A DNA stretch of 64,000 bases from JAXGZG01 sp040771825 (GCA_040771825.1 JAXGZG010000002.1:496001-560000); one strand, 5' to 3'. Shown: positions 41,712-51,283, counted from the first letter of the stretch. Made by a program: numbers and translations. The notes: a model not told the origin generated them from the sequence alone.

Positions 41712-41894
41712 ATGTTGAGGTTTCTGAAGAGGCTGGTCAGAGAGGAAGAGGGACAGGGACTGGCGGAGTATGCGTTGATTATTGCGTTGGTGGCTCTTGC
41801 GGTGGTGGCTGCTCTGACAGGGGTCGGGACGCAGATAAGCGCCAAATTCACTGAAATAGTCCAGAAACTCGGAGGCACGGCACCCGCTAGCTAG
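41712..41894 (+). CDS. flp: Flp/Fap-type pilin
   Basis: This is the major subunit of the Tad pilus. The 60-residue prepilin has a short leader ending near Glu-Gly (EEEGQGLAEYALII), cut by the A24 peptidase encoded next, and a hydrophobic N-terminal helix. Only a short C-terminus follows, as usual for Flp pilins. ATG 41712 is preceded by GGGGGAGGTG. It opens a nine-gene operon. Confidence 0.92.
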   Translation: MLRFLKRLVREEEGQGLAEYALIIALVALAVVAALTGVGTQISAKFTEIVQKLGGTAPAS

Positions 41895-41939
41895 TGGTCG
41901 TTCAAAGTACCCGATGAGAGGCAGTGGGGGTGACGCCCG

Positions 41940-42467
41940 ATGCTGACTACCATTACGATTCTTGCAGTTTCCGCAGCTTGCATATGGGACGTCCGCACCG
42001 GGCGTATCCCCAACCTTCTTACGTTTCCGGCCATACTGCTGGGTTTCATTGCTAACGCTGTGCTATCGGGGACCACCGGGGTTGAGAATTCTTTCCTTGG
42101 GATGCTGGCCGGCGCCGGACTTCTCCTCATCCCCTTCGCCTTTGGCGGTATGGGGGCGGGGGACGTAAAGATGCTAGCCATGGTCGGTGCCATCAACGGG
42201 CCGGGTTTCGTGTTTCGAACGTTTCTTTTCGGAGCCGTAGCTGGGGGAGTAGCCGCCGTTGGCATAGCGCTGTGGAAGAGACGCCTTTGGATGGTTCTGT
42301 CAAACAGCCTCATGGCATTAGCAAGTCTTGGGAATCATATAGTGTCCCTGAGACGAGGGCAGCCAGCCGGAGGGTCGCTGGGCAGCATGGTTACGTCAGG
42401 GGTCCGGTTTCCCTACGGAGTAGCAATGTTCGCAGGTACTATAGCCGCCTATCTTGTGAGGTGGTAG
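41940..42467 (+). CDS. tadV: prepilin peptidase, A24 family
   Basis: This 175-residue membrane aspartyl peptidase processes Flp and the minor pseudopilins. The first active-site Asp is in WDVRTGRIPN and the second in GAGDVKMLAMVG. Six or so hydrophobic segments fit the family. It lacks the methyltransferase domain of PilD, as Tad-type peptidases do. ATG 41940 follows GGGGGTGAC. Confidence 0.9.
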   Translation: MLTTITILAVSAACIWDVRTGRIPNLLTFPAILLGFIANAVLSGTTGVENSFLGMLAGAGLLLIPFAFGGMGAGDVKMLAMVGAINGPGFVFRTFLFGAVAGGVAAVGIALWKRRLWMVLSNSLMALASLGNHIVSLRRGQPAGGSLGSMVTSGVRFPYGVAMFAGTIAAYLVRW

Positions 42468-42471
42468 ATAG

Positions 42472-42906
42472 TTGATCCTCAAGAAGCTTCGGAAAGACTC
42501 GAGAGGCCAGGCCTTGGTCGAGTTTGCTTTGGTACTCCCTATCGCGATCTTCCTACTCCTCTGCATCATGGAAGGGGGCAGGATCTTTGCGTCATATCTT
42601 GAGCTTGAGAGCGCGGCGAGGGATGCAGCGAGATATGCGTCGATTTACTGTTCGCCGGGATTGGTATCAGACGTGGACAGCTGGAAAACCGACGATCTTT
42701 CCAAAATGCTTGCCAAGCGTTTCAACTTACTCGATGCAACCGAAGTGCAGATAGGTCTTTCCCGGGATGTGAGCAAAAACGGGAAGGAAGCTTGGATCAC
42801 AGTGACTCTTGAATGTCCACTTAGAGTCACTACGCCAATGATAAACCTTATCACGGGGGATCCGTTCATCCTGAAGGCCAAGATGGTGATGAGAAACGAG
42901 TTGTAG
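42472..42906 (+). CDS. tadE: TadE-like pseudopilin
   Basis: This 144-residue protein has the TadE N-terminus, a short basic leader then GQALVEFALVLPIAIFLLL, a hydrophobic helix that serves as signal and membrane anchor. TadE-like minor pilins support assembly. TTG 42472 has GAGGTGG upstream and lies four bases after the peptidase stop. Confidence 0.88.
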   Translation: MILKKLRKDSRGQALVEFALVLPIAIFLLLCIMEGGRIFASYLELESAARDAARYASIYCSPGLVSDVDSWKTDDLSKMLAKRFNLLDATEVQIGLSRDVSKNGKEAWITVTLECPLRVTTPMINLITGDPFILKAKMVMRNEL

Positions 42907-42942
42907 GGGCCAGTTTTCGGCTTTCGAGGAGGTCCGATAGAC

Positions 42943-43980
42943 TTGAGAAATCAATGGAGGAGCGAACGTGGTCAGGTTCTGGTTCTGGCCGCCGTCTCCA
43001 TGGTAGTCGTGATAGGTTTTACCGCCCTCGCGGTTGACGGCGGGTACCTGTACTTCCGACACACGAGGCTTCAGGATGCGGTTGATGCGGCTGCGCTTGC
43101 GGCGGCTATCGATCTTGGTTCTGACAATGGTGACAAGGTGAAGTCCTTTGAAGAAGCAATGGACAACATGGCGGAAAACGGGTTCACCGTATCGAACCGA
43201 AATAACAAGACATTTACTGCGAACGTATCTCTAGGCGATGAAACGGGGACTGTGGCAGTCGCTTTTGTCCAAGGAGGGAAAAAGGTAGTCAATGAGGTCA
43301 GGGTTGAGGTAAGCCTGGAGACTACTCTCTTTTTTAGCCGCGTATTCGGGAAAAGCAAGACACCGGTGGGTGCAATGGCAGCCGTTATGATAGGTCAGGC
43401 AGCAGAACAGACCGGAAATCTTCTGCCCATAGCGTTCTTCGACGGTGAGTACGAGCGTGGGGTTCAGTATCCCATGAGTTTGGACCCACAGGACAATAAC
43501 AAAGGGAACTTCTGCTTTTTGCAGTTCGGGAATAACTCGAGTGATTTCCAAGACCACCTGGAACATGGGTACGACGGCACACTGGAGATAGGTCAACTTG
43601 TCAACACATATCCCGGTGGGGTCACCGGACCGGTCTACAAACTAATTGACGGGATGAAAAACCCCGGGCCAGAAGACTCCAGAGGGCGTATCTACAAATG
43701 CGAAATGCATGTCACGTGCTCTGAAACGTGCACTGCTGCTGAACACTCCGTCAATTGTCCTCGAGTGGTCATTGTCCCAGTCATAGATAAGCAAGATTTT
43801 CTGGGTGTCAACGGTAAAGGCAAAGTTCCCATTGTAGGTTTTGCCAGGTTCTTCATCCAGGACTACCGCAAAGAGGGTAGCATTCACCACATTGAGGGAA
43901 CGTTTCTTGAGAGAGTAGACCCCGCTTCTATCAGCGGGACCAGTTCCTTCACCATCCAAGCCGTCCGCCTCATCAAGTAG
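42943..43980 (+). CDS. tadG: TadG-like pilus assembly protein
   Basis: The 345-residue protein starts with a basic leader, GQVLVLAAVSMVVVIGFTAL, and AVDGGYLYFRHTRLQDAVDA, the TadG/Flp-pilus signature (PF13400). The large outer part contains Cys residues near KCEMHVTCSETC, possibly disulfide- or metal-forming. TTG 42943 follows GAGGAGG. It is likely exposed on the cell surface, linking pilus to envelope. Confidence 0.86.
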   Translation: MRNQWRSERGQVLVLAAVSMVVVIGFTALAVDGGYLYFRHTRLQDAVDAAALAAAIDLGSDNGDKVKSFEEAMDNMAENGFTVSNRNNKTFTANVSLGDETGTVAVAFVQGGKKVVNEVRVEVSLETTLFFSRVFGKSKTPVGAMAAVMIGQAAEQTGNLLPIAFFDGEYERGVQYPMSLDPQDNNKGNFCFLQFGNNSSDFQDHLEHGYDGTLEIGQLVNTYPGGVTGPVYKLIDGMKNPGPEDSRGRIYKCEMHVTCSETCTAAEHSVNCPRVVIVPVIDKQDFLGVNGKGKVPIVGFARFFIQDYRKEGSIHHIEGTFLERVDPASISGTSSFTIQAVRLIK

Positions 43981-43999
43981 ACAAAGAGAGGGCAAGGTT

Positions 44000-44707
44000 A
44001 TGCGCTCGAAACCGAAGTTGTGGCTCGTTCTTACGGTCATAGCAGGCCTTTTGACCACGGGCCTGGTTTACGTATATCTGCAGAGAGTACAGATGGCCGC
44101 CGTTGTGGAAGAAGAGCACAAAGTGGCTCAGGTGGTGGCGGCCGTCAAGATACCCGAAGGTACTAAGCTCACCTTGGACATGCTTAAGACTGTGGAAGTG
44201 CCGGACAAGTACTCCCACTCCCTGGCTGTAACCAATCCCAACGACGCTCTGGGCCAGTTTGCCACGGTAGACTTGTGGCCTGATGAGATTCTTCTCACTG
44301 CTCACTTGTCATCGGTCAATGCCACAAAGGAACTGCCTTACAAGATCCCCGAGGGCACCAGGGCCATCACCATAGGCGTCAACCTTGTGTCGGGAGTAGC
44401 AGGCCACATCAAGCCAGGCTATTACGTGGACCTGCTCATCTCCTACAAGCTTGGTGACCGCGTTGAAGACCTCAAGACCGTCACCCTCCTTCAGAAGATA
44501 TTGGTTTTGGCTGTTGGCCCTGATCTTGTGAAACAAGAAGGCGTTCAGGAATCTGAGAACATCACTCTGGCAGTCACTCCCAAAGACGCCCAGTTGGTGG
44601 CCTTGGCCGAAGCCACGGGACGCATCAAACTGACCCTGCGTCCTGCGGGTGAAAGCGGCAGTGTTGGTTTGCCCACTGTTGACATAAGAAACCTACGGAC
44701 ACCCTAG
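44000..44707 (+). CDS. cpaB: CpaB/RcpC-type SAF-domain protein
   Basis: This 235-residue protein has an N-terminal membrane segment (about 7-27) and SAF domain sequence (VAAVKIPEGTKLTLDMLKTVEVP), the pattern of CpaB/RcpC. In diderms it works with the secretin; here none is encoded, so it may bind peptidoglycan or the pilus in the wall. ATG 44000 follows GAGGGCAAGG. Confidence 0.88.
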   Translation: MRSKPKLWLVLTVIAGLLTTGLVYVYLQRVQMAAVVEEEHKVAQVVAAVKIPEGTKLTLDMLKTVEVPDKYSHSLAVTNPNDALGQFATVDLWPDEILLTAHLSSVNATKELPYKIPEGTRAITIGVNLVSGVAGHIKPGYYVDLLISYKLGDRVEDLKTVTLLQKILVLAVGPDLVKQEGVQESENITLAVTPKDAQLVALAEATGRIKLTLRPAGESGSVGLPTVDIRNLRTP

Positions 44708-44752
44708 AACCATAGTGGTCCTACAAGTCTTCAACTGATGAGGATGATTGCC

Positions 44753-45937
44753 GTGGATAGAGCCACTATCCTTATAATCGACCACGCTGAGAGCTCCTCT
44801 TTGAAGGAGCGCCTCAACAAGCAGCCTGATTTTGCGGTGATCGGAAGCACCGATAGCCCCGACCTGGGCTTCACCTTGGCAGAGCGGCACCAGCCCGACC
44901 TCATAATGCTCAACGTGGATATGCCGGGGAATAGGGGGCCCTCGGTGGCAGAGGTTCTGGCCTTGGAGTTCCCAATGTCCAGCCTGATTCTAACCACCAA
45001 CTCCGACAGCAAGCGGGTATTGCACTTGGCTCTCCAGGTTGGCGCCAAAGATGTGGTCAACCTGCCTATTGAAGACGAGAAGCTTTTCCGGATTGTCCAA
45101 AGGGTGGTTCGCCAAGACCAAAAGCGCAGGGAAATGTTTTCGGTCCAAAAGAAGGAGAAGCCACAGTTCAAAACGGTTACGGTCTTTAGCACCAAAGGCG
45201 GTGTGGGAAAGAGTACCGTAGCTTTGAACTTGGCGCTGGCCATTCGGGAACTCACCGGAAAAAGGGTCGCTGCGGTTGACCTCGACCTCTACTCCGGGAA
45301 CTTGGCGCTTATGGCGGGAGTGACCTGGAAGCGGTCCATAAAAGACATGGTAGACGAAGTCAACAACCTCGACCGCGAAGTGGTAGACGCCTACTGCGTG
45401 GAACATCCGTCGGGGCTCAAGATTCTACCGTCACCAACGGACCCGGATTTTGCAGGGTTCGTTCAGCCAGAGCATGTTCACAAGATCCTGGGACTCCTGA
45501 ACGAGGTATTCAACTACGTGGTTGTTGATGCGCCCACGTACCTTCACGACGTTGTGCTGCCCGCTTTGGAGCTCTCCCAGGAAGTCGTGTTGGTGACTAC
45601 TCAGGACCTAGCATCCCTCCAGAACCTTAAACAGAGCATCGATCTTTTGGCTCGCCTGACCATGCGCTCCAAGATCAGGGTGGTAGTGAATCGCGTGGGG
45701 TACACAGGCGGCCTAAAGTTGAAGGATCTTGAGGGCGAACTGGGTATGGAGGTCCAGTGCGTCATCCCCAACAACGAGAAACTGGCTGTGGATTCAGTCA
45801 ACATGGGAGTGCCCATGTTCCTAGCGGCCAAGAACTCTCTGGTGGCGCGCCGACTGTCGGAATTGGCGGGCAAAATTGTGGGGACAGGGGACCGAGGACA
45901 CCAGTTGGCAGCCGTTTCACAGTCGGGGGGAAAGTAG
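44753..45937 (+). CDS. tadZ: TadZ/CpaE-type ATPase with receiver-like domain
   Basis: TadZ localises the Tad secretion machine. An atypical receiver domain (about 5-120) is followed by a MinD/ParA-like ATPase domain with the deviant Walker A FSTKGGVGKSTVALNLA at about 140-157 and LDLYSGNLAL after it. GTG 44753 has GAGG nine bases upstream; ATG 44738 is an alternative without a site. Length about 394. It precedes the secretion ATPase gene by three bases. Confidence 0.9.
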   Translation: MDRATILIIDHAESSSLKERLNKQPDFAVIGSTDSPDLGFTLAERHQPDLIMLNVDMPGNRGPSVAEVLALEFPMSSLILTTNSDSKRVLHLALQVGAKDVVNLPIEDEKLFRIVQRVVRQDQKRREMFSVQKKEKPQFKTVTVFSTKGGVGKSTVALNLALAIRELTGKRVAAVDLDLYSGNLALMAGVTWKRSIKDMVDEVNNLDREVVDAYCVEHPSGLKILPSPTDPDFAGFVQPEHVHKILGLLNEVFNYVVVDAPTYLHDVVLPALELSQEVVLVTTQDLASLQNLKQSIDLLARLTMRSKIRVVVNRVGYTGGLKLKDLEGELGMEVQCVIPNNEKLAVDSVNMGVPMFLAAKNSLVARRLSELAGKIVGTGDRGHQLAAVSQSGGK

Positions 45938-45940
45938 CCT

Positions 45941-47308
45941 ATGTCACTTCTGCAGAAACGGCTAGAACAACTGCGTCTGCAGCGAGAAGATGCCAGAGCC
46001 GGTCCCGAAGCGGGCCCTCCTGCGGCTTCCAGGAGAAGCGTCTGGCGGCAGGTCAAAGAGAAAGTCATGCAGGCAGCTGTGGAGGACATAGATGCAGAAG
46101 CCATGGAGAAGATGACCGAAAACGATCGGGCCAGGTACATATCTGAGCAAGTGGCCCTCCTAGTTGACCAAGTGCTGACCGGGTCCGATTCCGCTTTCAC
46201 CAGAAGCGAGTACCACCGAATGGTGGGCGAAGTGGTCAGCGAGATCAGCGGGTACGGCCCCATAACCGGGCTGCTCTCCGACCACACTGTCAACGAAGTC
46301 ATGGTAAACGGGCCAAACCAGGTCTATGTCGAGCGAATGGGGAAGATCGAACTAACCGACATCACGTTTCGCGACGAAGCCCACGTGCTGCACATCATCG
46401 ACCGTATCATTGCTCCCCTAGGCAGGCGAATCGACGAGAGTTCACCCATGGTTGACGGCCGCCTTCCCGACGGTTCCCGCGTCAACGCCACCATATCCCC
46501 GGTTTCCCTGAGCGGCCCTGTGCTCACCATTCGAAAGTTCGCCACAGTGCCCCTTAGCATGTCGGACCTCATCCGGTTCGGGACGCTTTCCACGGACATG
46601 GCGGTCCTCATCAGGGCTTGCGTTGAGGGCAGGCTAAACATGATCGTTGGCGGAGGCACTGCCACCGGGAAAACCACCACCTTGAACGTGCTGTCCTCGT
46701 TCATCCCAAACAACGAGAGGATTATTACCATCGAGGATGCCGCCGAGCTTCGGTTGCAGCAGGAACACGTTGTCAGGTTGGAGTCGCGTCCTGCCAACAT
46801 TGAAGGGAAGGGCAGGATTTCCATTAGGGACCTGGTCATCAACTCGCTGCGTATGAGGCCTGACCGCTTAGTGGTTGGCGAGGTTCGAGGCGGTGAAGCC
46901 CTAGACATGCTTCAGGCTATGAACACCGGCCACGACGGGTCTCTCACCACAGGACACGCAAACTCTCCCCGAGACTTGCTGTCCCGGCTGGAAACCATGG
47001 TGCTCATGGCCGGGATGGAACTGCCTCTGAGGGCTATCCGGGAGCAGATCGTTTCGGCCATCGATCTAATTGTCTATCAAAGCAGGTTTAAGGATGGGAG
47101 CAGGAAGATTACCAAGATTACCGAGGTAGTGGGCATGGAAGGCGAGGTCATCACCCTGCAGGACATTTTTTACTTTGAGGAGCGCGGTATGTCTGAGGAT
47201 GGCAGGGTTCTCGGCACCTTTAAGCCCACTGGGGTCATGCCTAGATTCCTGTCGCTTCTGGAGGGCAAGGGTCTGCAGATTCCCACGTCGGTTTTTGCGC
47301 AGTCCTAG
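45941..47308 (+). CDS. tadA: TadA/CpaF secretion ATPase
   Basis: TadA is the hexameric ATPase that powers pilus assembly. The 455-residue protein has Walker A GGGTATGKTT near residue 233 and a His box region (TGHDGSLTTGHANSPRDL) typical of CpaF. Conserved RPDRLVVGEVRG precedes it. ATG 45941 follows GGGGGGAAAG. Confidence 0.95.
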   Translation: MSLLQKRLEQLRLQREDARAGPEAGPPAASRRSVWRQVKEKVMQAAVEDIDAEAMEKMTENDRARYISEQVALLVDQVLTGSDSAFTRSEYHRMVGEVVSEISGYGPITGLLSDHTVNEVMVNGPNQVYVERMGKIELTDITFRDEAHVLHIIDRIIAPLGRRIDESSPMVDGRLPDGSRVNATISPVSLSGPVLTIRKFATVPLSMSDLIRFGTLSTDMAVLIRACVEGRLNMIVGGGTATGKTTTLNVLSSFIPNNERIITIEDAAELRLQQEHVVRLESRPANIEGKGRISIRDLVINSLRMRPDRLVVGEVRGGEALDMLQAMNTGHDGSLTTGHANSPRDLLSRLETMVLMAGMELPLRAIREQIVSAIDLIVYQSRFKDGSRKITKITEVVGMEGEVITLQDIFYFEERGMSEDGRVLGTFKPTGVMPRFLSLLEGKGLQIPTSVFAQS

Positions 47309-47409
47309 AGCACGCCGTCCGCCAGTGGCCTCTGGGAAGAAAGCATTCTTGCAGAAGGCATTCCGGCAGAAGGTTTTCGGGCTGATTCCCTGAAACGGAG
47401 GGTCAGACG

Positions 47410-48450
47410 TTGATATATATCGTCCTTGCATCGATCTTCGTATCCACCTCAATGATACTTTGGCAGCTGTCTTACTGGACCACCAAGAACGCCCGGACGC
47501 TTCAGGCCAGGCTGCAAGCGGCGCTCTCTGAACCCGCCGGGACCCTGGGGCAGGCAAGACCCGCAGGTCAAGCCTGGCAGGCGGATGCGGCAAGGCAGGC
47601 GGGCCAGACGGCACGAGGTTTTTTAGGAGGCGGGAGCCATCCCGGGGCCAGGAGGCGTTTGCGGCTTCCTGCGCTGTCTTTGCCCGGCAGGATTATGGGC
47701 CGCCGCTACATGGAGAGGCTTAGAAGCGACTTGGTCAAGTCGGGTTTGCCCCTAAGAGCCGAAGAGATCGTTGGACTGGATGTGCTGTCGGGAGTCATAG
47801 GCTTCACGATAGGGATCCTCCTTTTCCGAAAACTTCCTTTAGCCATACTTACGGGGATTCTCGCGTTCATTTTGCCGGAAATATGGGTTCAGCGAGCCAA
47901 AAGGCGCAGAGCATCCAAGGTTGAGGCCCAACTTCTAGACGGCTTGGTCGTGATAGCGAGCGCCCTTCGGGCGGGGCACAGCTTCATCCAGGCTTTGGAG
48001 ATCGTCAGCCAAGAACTGGCCCCCCCTCTCTCTTTGGAGTTCGGCAAGGTCATGCGGGAAAGCAGGGTGGGTCTGCCTATTGACGAGGCCTTGGCAAACC
48101 TGGTGAAACGCGTGGACAGCAAGGACTTGGAGCTGGTAGTGACCGGGGTTCTCATCCAGCGTCAGGTGGGAGGCAACTTGGCCCAAGTGTTGGACAACAT
48201 CGGGGACACAATCAGCAAGCGCATCAAAATGCGTGCCAGGGTGCGGGTTCTTACTGCCCAAGGCAGGATGTCGGCTTGGGTAGTGTCCTTGCTGCCGTTT
48301 TTTCTGGCCGCGTTCATCTTCGGCATGTACCCCGATTTCGGGCGAATCATGCTGGTTAGCCCAATTGGCGTCGGGATGCTGGTGGCAGGGGCTATCCTGC
48401 TTTTCATAGGTATTATGTTGATTCGGAAGTTGGTGAACGTCGATGTTTGA
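47410..48450 (+). CDS. tadB: TadB-like inner membrane platform protein
   Basis: The 346-residue T2SSF-domain protein has an N-terminal membrane segment, a low-complexity Gln/Ala/Gly stretch (about 35-75, for example GQARPAGQAWQADAARQAG) and a T2SSF domain (LRAGHSFIQALEIVS), with membrane segments near the end. TTG 47410 has GGAGGG upstream. The start of tadC overlaps its last bases. The low-complexity linker is unusual. Confidence 0.9.
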   Translation: MIYIVLASIFVSTSMILWQLSYWTTKNARTLQARLQAALSEPAGTLGQARPAGQAWQADAARQAGQTARGFLGGGSHPGARRRLRLPALSLPGRIMGRRYMERLRSDLVKSGLPLRAEEIVGLDVLSGVIGFTIGILLFRKLPLAILTGILAFILPEIWVQRAKRRRASKVEAQLLDGLVVIASALRAGHSFIQALEIVSQELAPPLSLEFGKVMRESRVGLPIDEALANLVKRVDSKDLELVVTGVLIQRQVGGNLAQVLDNIGDTISKRIKMRARVRVLTAQGRMSAWVVSLLPFFLAAFIFGMYPDFGRIMLVSPIGVGMLVAGAILLFIGIMLIRKLVNVDV

Positions 48451-49381
48451 CGGCGGTCTTCACGTTGCCCTCATACTGTTCCTATCTTTCATAACAGGCA
48501 TAGGCTTCTTCACGCTATTGTACTTGTTCCTCAACCGAAAGCGCCTGAAGCTCATGGAACGCTTTCAGGCCATGCGCTTCTCCGAGGTCCGCCAGGAGGA
48601 GGACGTGTTGCAGCGTCCATTCATAGAGCGGACGGTAGGGCTTGTGGCGGGGTCATTGGTTGGTACGGTTAGTCAAATTGCTCCGTCCCGGCTACTCAAG
48701 AGGACAGAGGAGAGGCTCACTAAGGCGGGAAGCCCCAGGCGGATTGTGGCCGGGGATTTCTTGGCTTTCATTGGGCTTCTGGCTGTAGGTACTCTTGGGA
48801 TATCTTTGGGTTTGCTTAGGGCAGCCAAGTTCGGCGTGTTTCGGTCTGTTCTGCTCTCGATGCTTCTTGCTTTTATGGTGGGGTATGTCCCGTGGTTCGC
48901 CCTAGCCCGAGCCGCCTCTAAGCGGCAGCGTGTCATATTCCGGTCTCTGCCTGACGTTATGGACCTCCTGGTTGTGAGCGTTGAGGCGGGGCTCGCATTC
49001 GACATGGCTCTTCTTCGCGTGGTCGATAAGTACAAAGGCCCAGTGGGCGACGAGTTTCAGCAGGCCCTTCGCGAAATGCAGTTGGGAAAGCTTCGCAAAG
49101 ATGCTCTCAAGGACATGGCTGCTCGCGTCGATGTGAACGAGCTGTCATCCCTTGTTAATGCTGTCCTGCAGGCCGATCAGCTGGGCGTGGGGATTGGAAC
49201 AGTCCTTCGCTTGCAGGCAGACATGATTCGGGACAAACGGCAACAGGCAATCGAAGAACAAGCCATGAAGGCCCCCATTAAGATGCTGTTTCCGCTGGTC
49301 TTCTTCATCTTCCCTTCCATCTTCATAGTCATCCTTGGCCCTGCGTTTCTGAACATCCTGAAAGTGTTTGCGGGGATGTAA
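48443..49381 (+). CDS. tadC: TadC-like inner membrane platform protein
   Basis: TadC pairs with TadB in the assembly platform. The 312-residue protein has a T2SSF domain (VSVEAGLAFDMALLRVVDK) between membrane segments, the last at about 284-305. ATG 48443 overlaps tadB by eight bases. It is the last gene of the operon; a hairpin follows at 49430. Confidence 0.9.
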   Translation: MFDGGLHVALILFLSFITGIGFFTLLYLFLNRKRLKLMERFQAMRFSEVRQEEDVLQRPFIERTVGLVAGSLVGTVSQIAPSRLLKRTEERLTKAGSPRRIVAGDFLAFIGLLAVGTLGISLGLLRAAKFGVFRSVLLSMLLAFMVGYVPWFALARAASKRQRVIFRSLPDVMDLLVVSVEAGLAFDMALLRVVDKYKGPVGDEFQQALREMQLGKLRKDALKDMAARVDVNELSSLVNAVLQADQLGVGIGTVLRLQADMIRDKRQQAIEEQAMKAPIKMLFPLVFFIFPSIFIVILGPAFLNILKVFAGM

Positions 49382-49429
49382 CGGAGTGGGCTCTTTGGCT
49401 GGGATGGGTGGCTGGGGCAGAACATGTAA

Positions 49430-49450
49430 GAGCCGTCGCGAGGACGGCTC
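49430..49450. terminator. hairpin between tadC and guaB
   Basis: GAGCCGTC-GCGAG-GACGGCTC forms an 8-bp stem with a tight loop between the convergent tad operon and guaB. It could terminate both. Confidence 0.6.
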
Positions 49451-49494
49451 CGATCCGACTCATATCTATGACCATGACCTACAATCGCCCACGT

Positions 49495-50955
49495 CTATCT
49501 GGTAGGCGTGTAGTTAGGCGCCTCTTTGGTGATGTATACGTCGTGGGGGTGGCTTTCTCTAAGTCCCGAACCGGTAATCCGCATGAGTTTGGCTTTTCCG
49601 TGGAACTCCCTAATGCTGCCGCACCCGCAGTATCCCATGCCTGCTTTAAGCCCGCCCATGAGCTGGTATATGGTCTCGGACACGGGACCTTTGTAGGGCA
49701 CTCTTCCTTCGATACCTTCCGGAACCAGTTTGGCGCTGGGTTCTTGGAAGTAGCGGTCTGACGCGCTGCCGTCTTTCATGGCGCCCATTGACCCCATCCC
49801 TCGGTAGACTTTGAAGCTTCTGCCCTGCCAAATCTCCATCTCCCCAGGGCTTTCGTCGGTTCCTGCAAGAAGTCCCCCAAGCATGACGGCGTCGGCGCCT
49901 GCGGCCAGGGCTTTAGCGATGTCTCCTGAATACTTAATGCCGCCGTCTGCTATGACAGGGATTCCAAGCTCCTTTGCGGCCATGGCTGCGTTGAAAATGG
50001 CTGTAATCTGTGGAACGCCTGCCCCTGATACGACCCTTGTGGTGCAGATGGAACCCGGGCCAACGCCAACTTTCACGCAGTCGGCGCCGCGCCTAACGAG
50101 TTCCCGAGCGCCTTCTCCAGTGGCGATGTTGCCTGCGATGACGAATTTCTGCGGGTACTTCTCTTTTATGGCCGAAACGCTGTCAAGCACGCCTTTAGAG
50201 TGGCCGTGAGCGCTATCCACTACCAAGACGTCGACGCCCGCCCCTACCAGCGCCTTGACCCGGTCCATATGACCGGCGCCTACGCATGCTCCGGCCAAAA
50301 GCCGTCCCTGATCGTCCTTAGAGGCGTTAGGGTGCATGCGCGTCTTTTCGATGTCCTTGAGCGTGATGAGGCCTTTTAGGTGGAAGTCGGCGTCTACTAA
50401 AGGTAGTTTCTCAATTTTGTATTTCCCCATGATTCTTTTGGCATCTTCCAGCGAAGTGCCTTCAGGCGCCGTGATCAGGCCTTCTTTGGTCATAACCTCT
50501 GATATCAACTTCGTGTGATCCTCTTCGAATCGAATATCTCGGTTGGTGATGATTCCCACCAGGCGGTCTCCGGTCACAACGGGCACCCCGGAGATGTGGT
50601 ATCTGGCCATGACTGCAAGGGCGTCATTGACCGATTTGTCCGGCGACAGAAACACCGGGTCGACTATGATGCCGTGCTCAGAACGCTTGACCCTGTCTAC
50701 TTCCTGGATCTGCCTGTCGATCGACATATTTCGGTGGATGATGCCAAGGCCGCCTTCTCTGGCTATGGCGATAGCCATCCTAGATTCTGTGACCGTATCC
50801 ATGGCAGCGCTCAGTAGGGGGATTCCGAGCCTGATACCGGGCGCAAAACGGGTGGAGAGATCGACTTCTCTGGGCAGAATTTCGGAATAGTCTGGAACCA
50901 GCAGAACGTCGTCAAAGGAAAGCCCTTCTTCCAGGAACTTTTCTTCCCTTTTCAT
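49495..50955 (-). CDS. guaB: inosine-5'-monophosphate dehydrogenase
   Basis: IMPDH makes XMP from IMP, the committed step to GTP. The 486-residue enzyme has the barrel with catalytic Cys in PGSICTTRVV and a CBS pair inserted at about 95-210. The flap segment RYFQEPSAKLVPEG is present. ATG 50955 on the minus strand is family-typical (MKREEKFLEEGLSFDDV) and has GGGGG upstream. It stands alone. Confidence 0.96.
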   Translation of the reverse strand: MKREEKFLEEGLSFDDVLLVPDYSEILPREVDLSTRFAPGIRLGIPLLSAAMDTVTESRMAIAIAREGGLGIIHRNMSIDRQIQEVDRVKRSEHGIIVDPVFLSPDKSVNDALAVMARYHISGVPVVTGDRLVGIITNRDIRFEEDHTKLISEVMTKEGLITAPEGTSLEDAKRIMGKYKIEKLPLVDADFHLKGLITLKDIEKTRMHPNASKDDQGRLLAGACVGAGHMDRVKALVGAGVDVLVVDSAHGHSKGVLDSVSAIKEKYPQKFVIAGNIATGEGARELVRRGADCVKVGVGPGSICTTRVVSGAGVPQITAIFNAAMAAKELGIPVIADGGIKYSGDIAKALAAGADAVMLGGLLAGTDESPGEMEIWQGRSFKVYRGMGSMGAMKDGSASDRYFQEPSAKLVPEGIEGRVPYKGPVSETIYQLMGGLKAGMGYCGCGSIREFHGKAKLMRITGSGLRESHPHDVYITKEAPNYTPTR

Positions 50956-51058
50956 AGTCCATGCCCCCTGGGAGGTTTTATAGAGTGTAACATCTGGGCA
51001 ATTGAGTGGCAACTATTTAATTGTGAGGAGATTTGGCTGACAATTTGACATCGCGGAA

Positions 51059-51147
51059 GGTTCGGATCCTAGATCCTAGCCTCGCCCCGGCTTCGGCTCC
51101 TGGAGCTACTCATCATTGGTGAGTAGGTCGCCACGTCCGTTCCTCGC
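51059..51147. repeat. dispersed palindromic intergenic repeat, copy 2
   Basis: Both blocks of copy 1 recur here: 51059-51076 matches 6367-6384 exactly, and 51108-51147 matches 6385-6424 with few differences. A 31-base insert, 51077-51107, separates them. The hairpin is CTACTCA / TGAGTAG (51106-51126). It lies between divergent guaB and the ATP-grasp gene. Confidence 0.8.
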
Positions 51148-51283
51148 CGCCGCCGTCGCCGGTGGACGAGGCATTACCTAAACCAGTAAAATGTGTGGGA
51201 TGAAGGCGTGGGTATGCCAGGGGTCGAGGGCCGCCCAACGGCAGTCGACGGCTATCAACGGCTGATGACCGCTGGCGGCTGGC

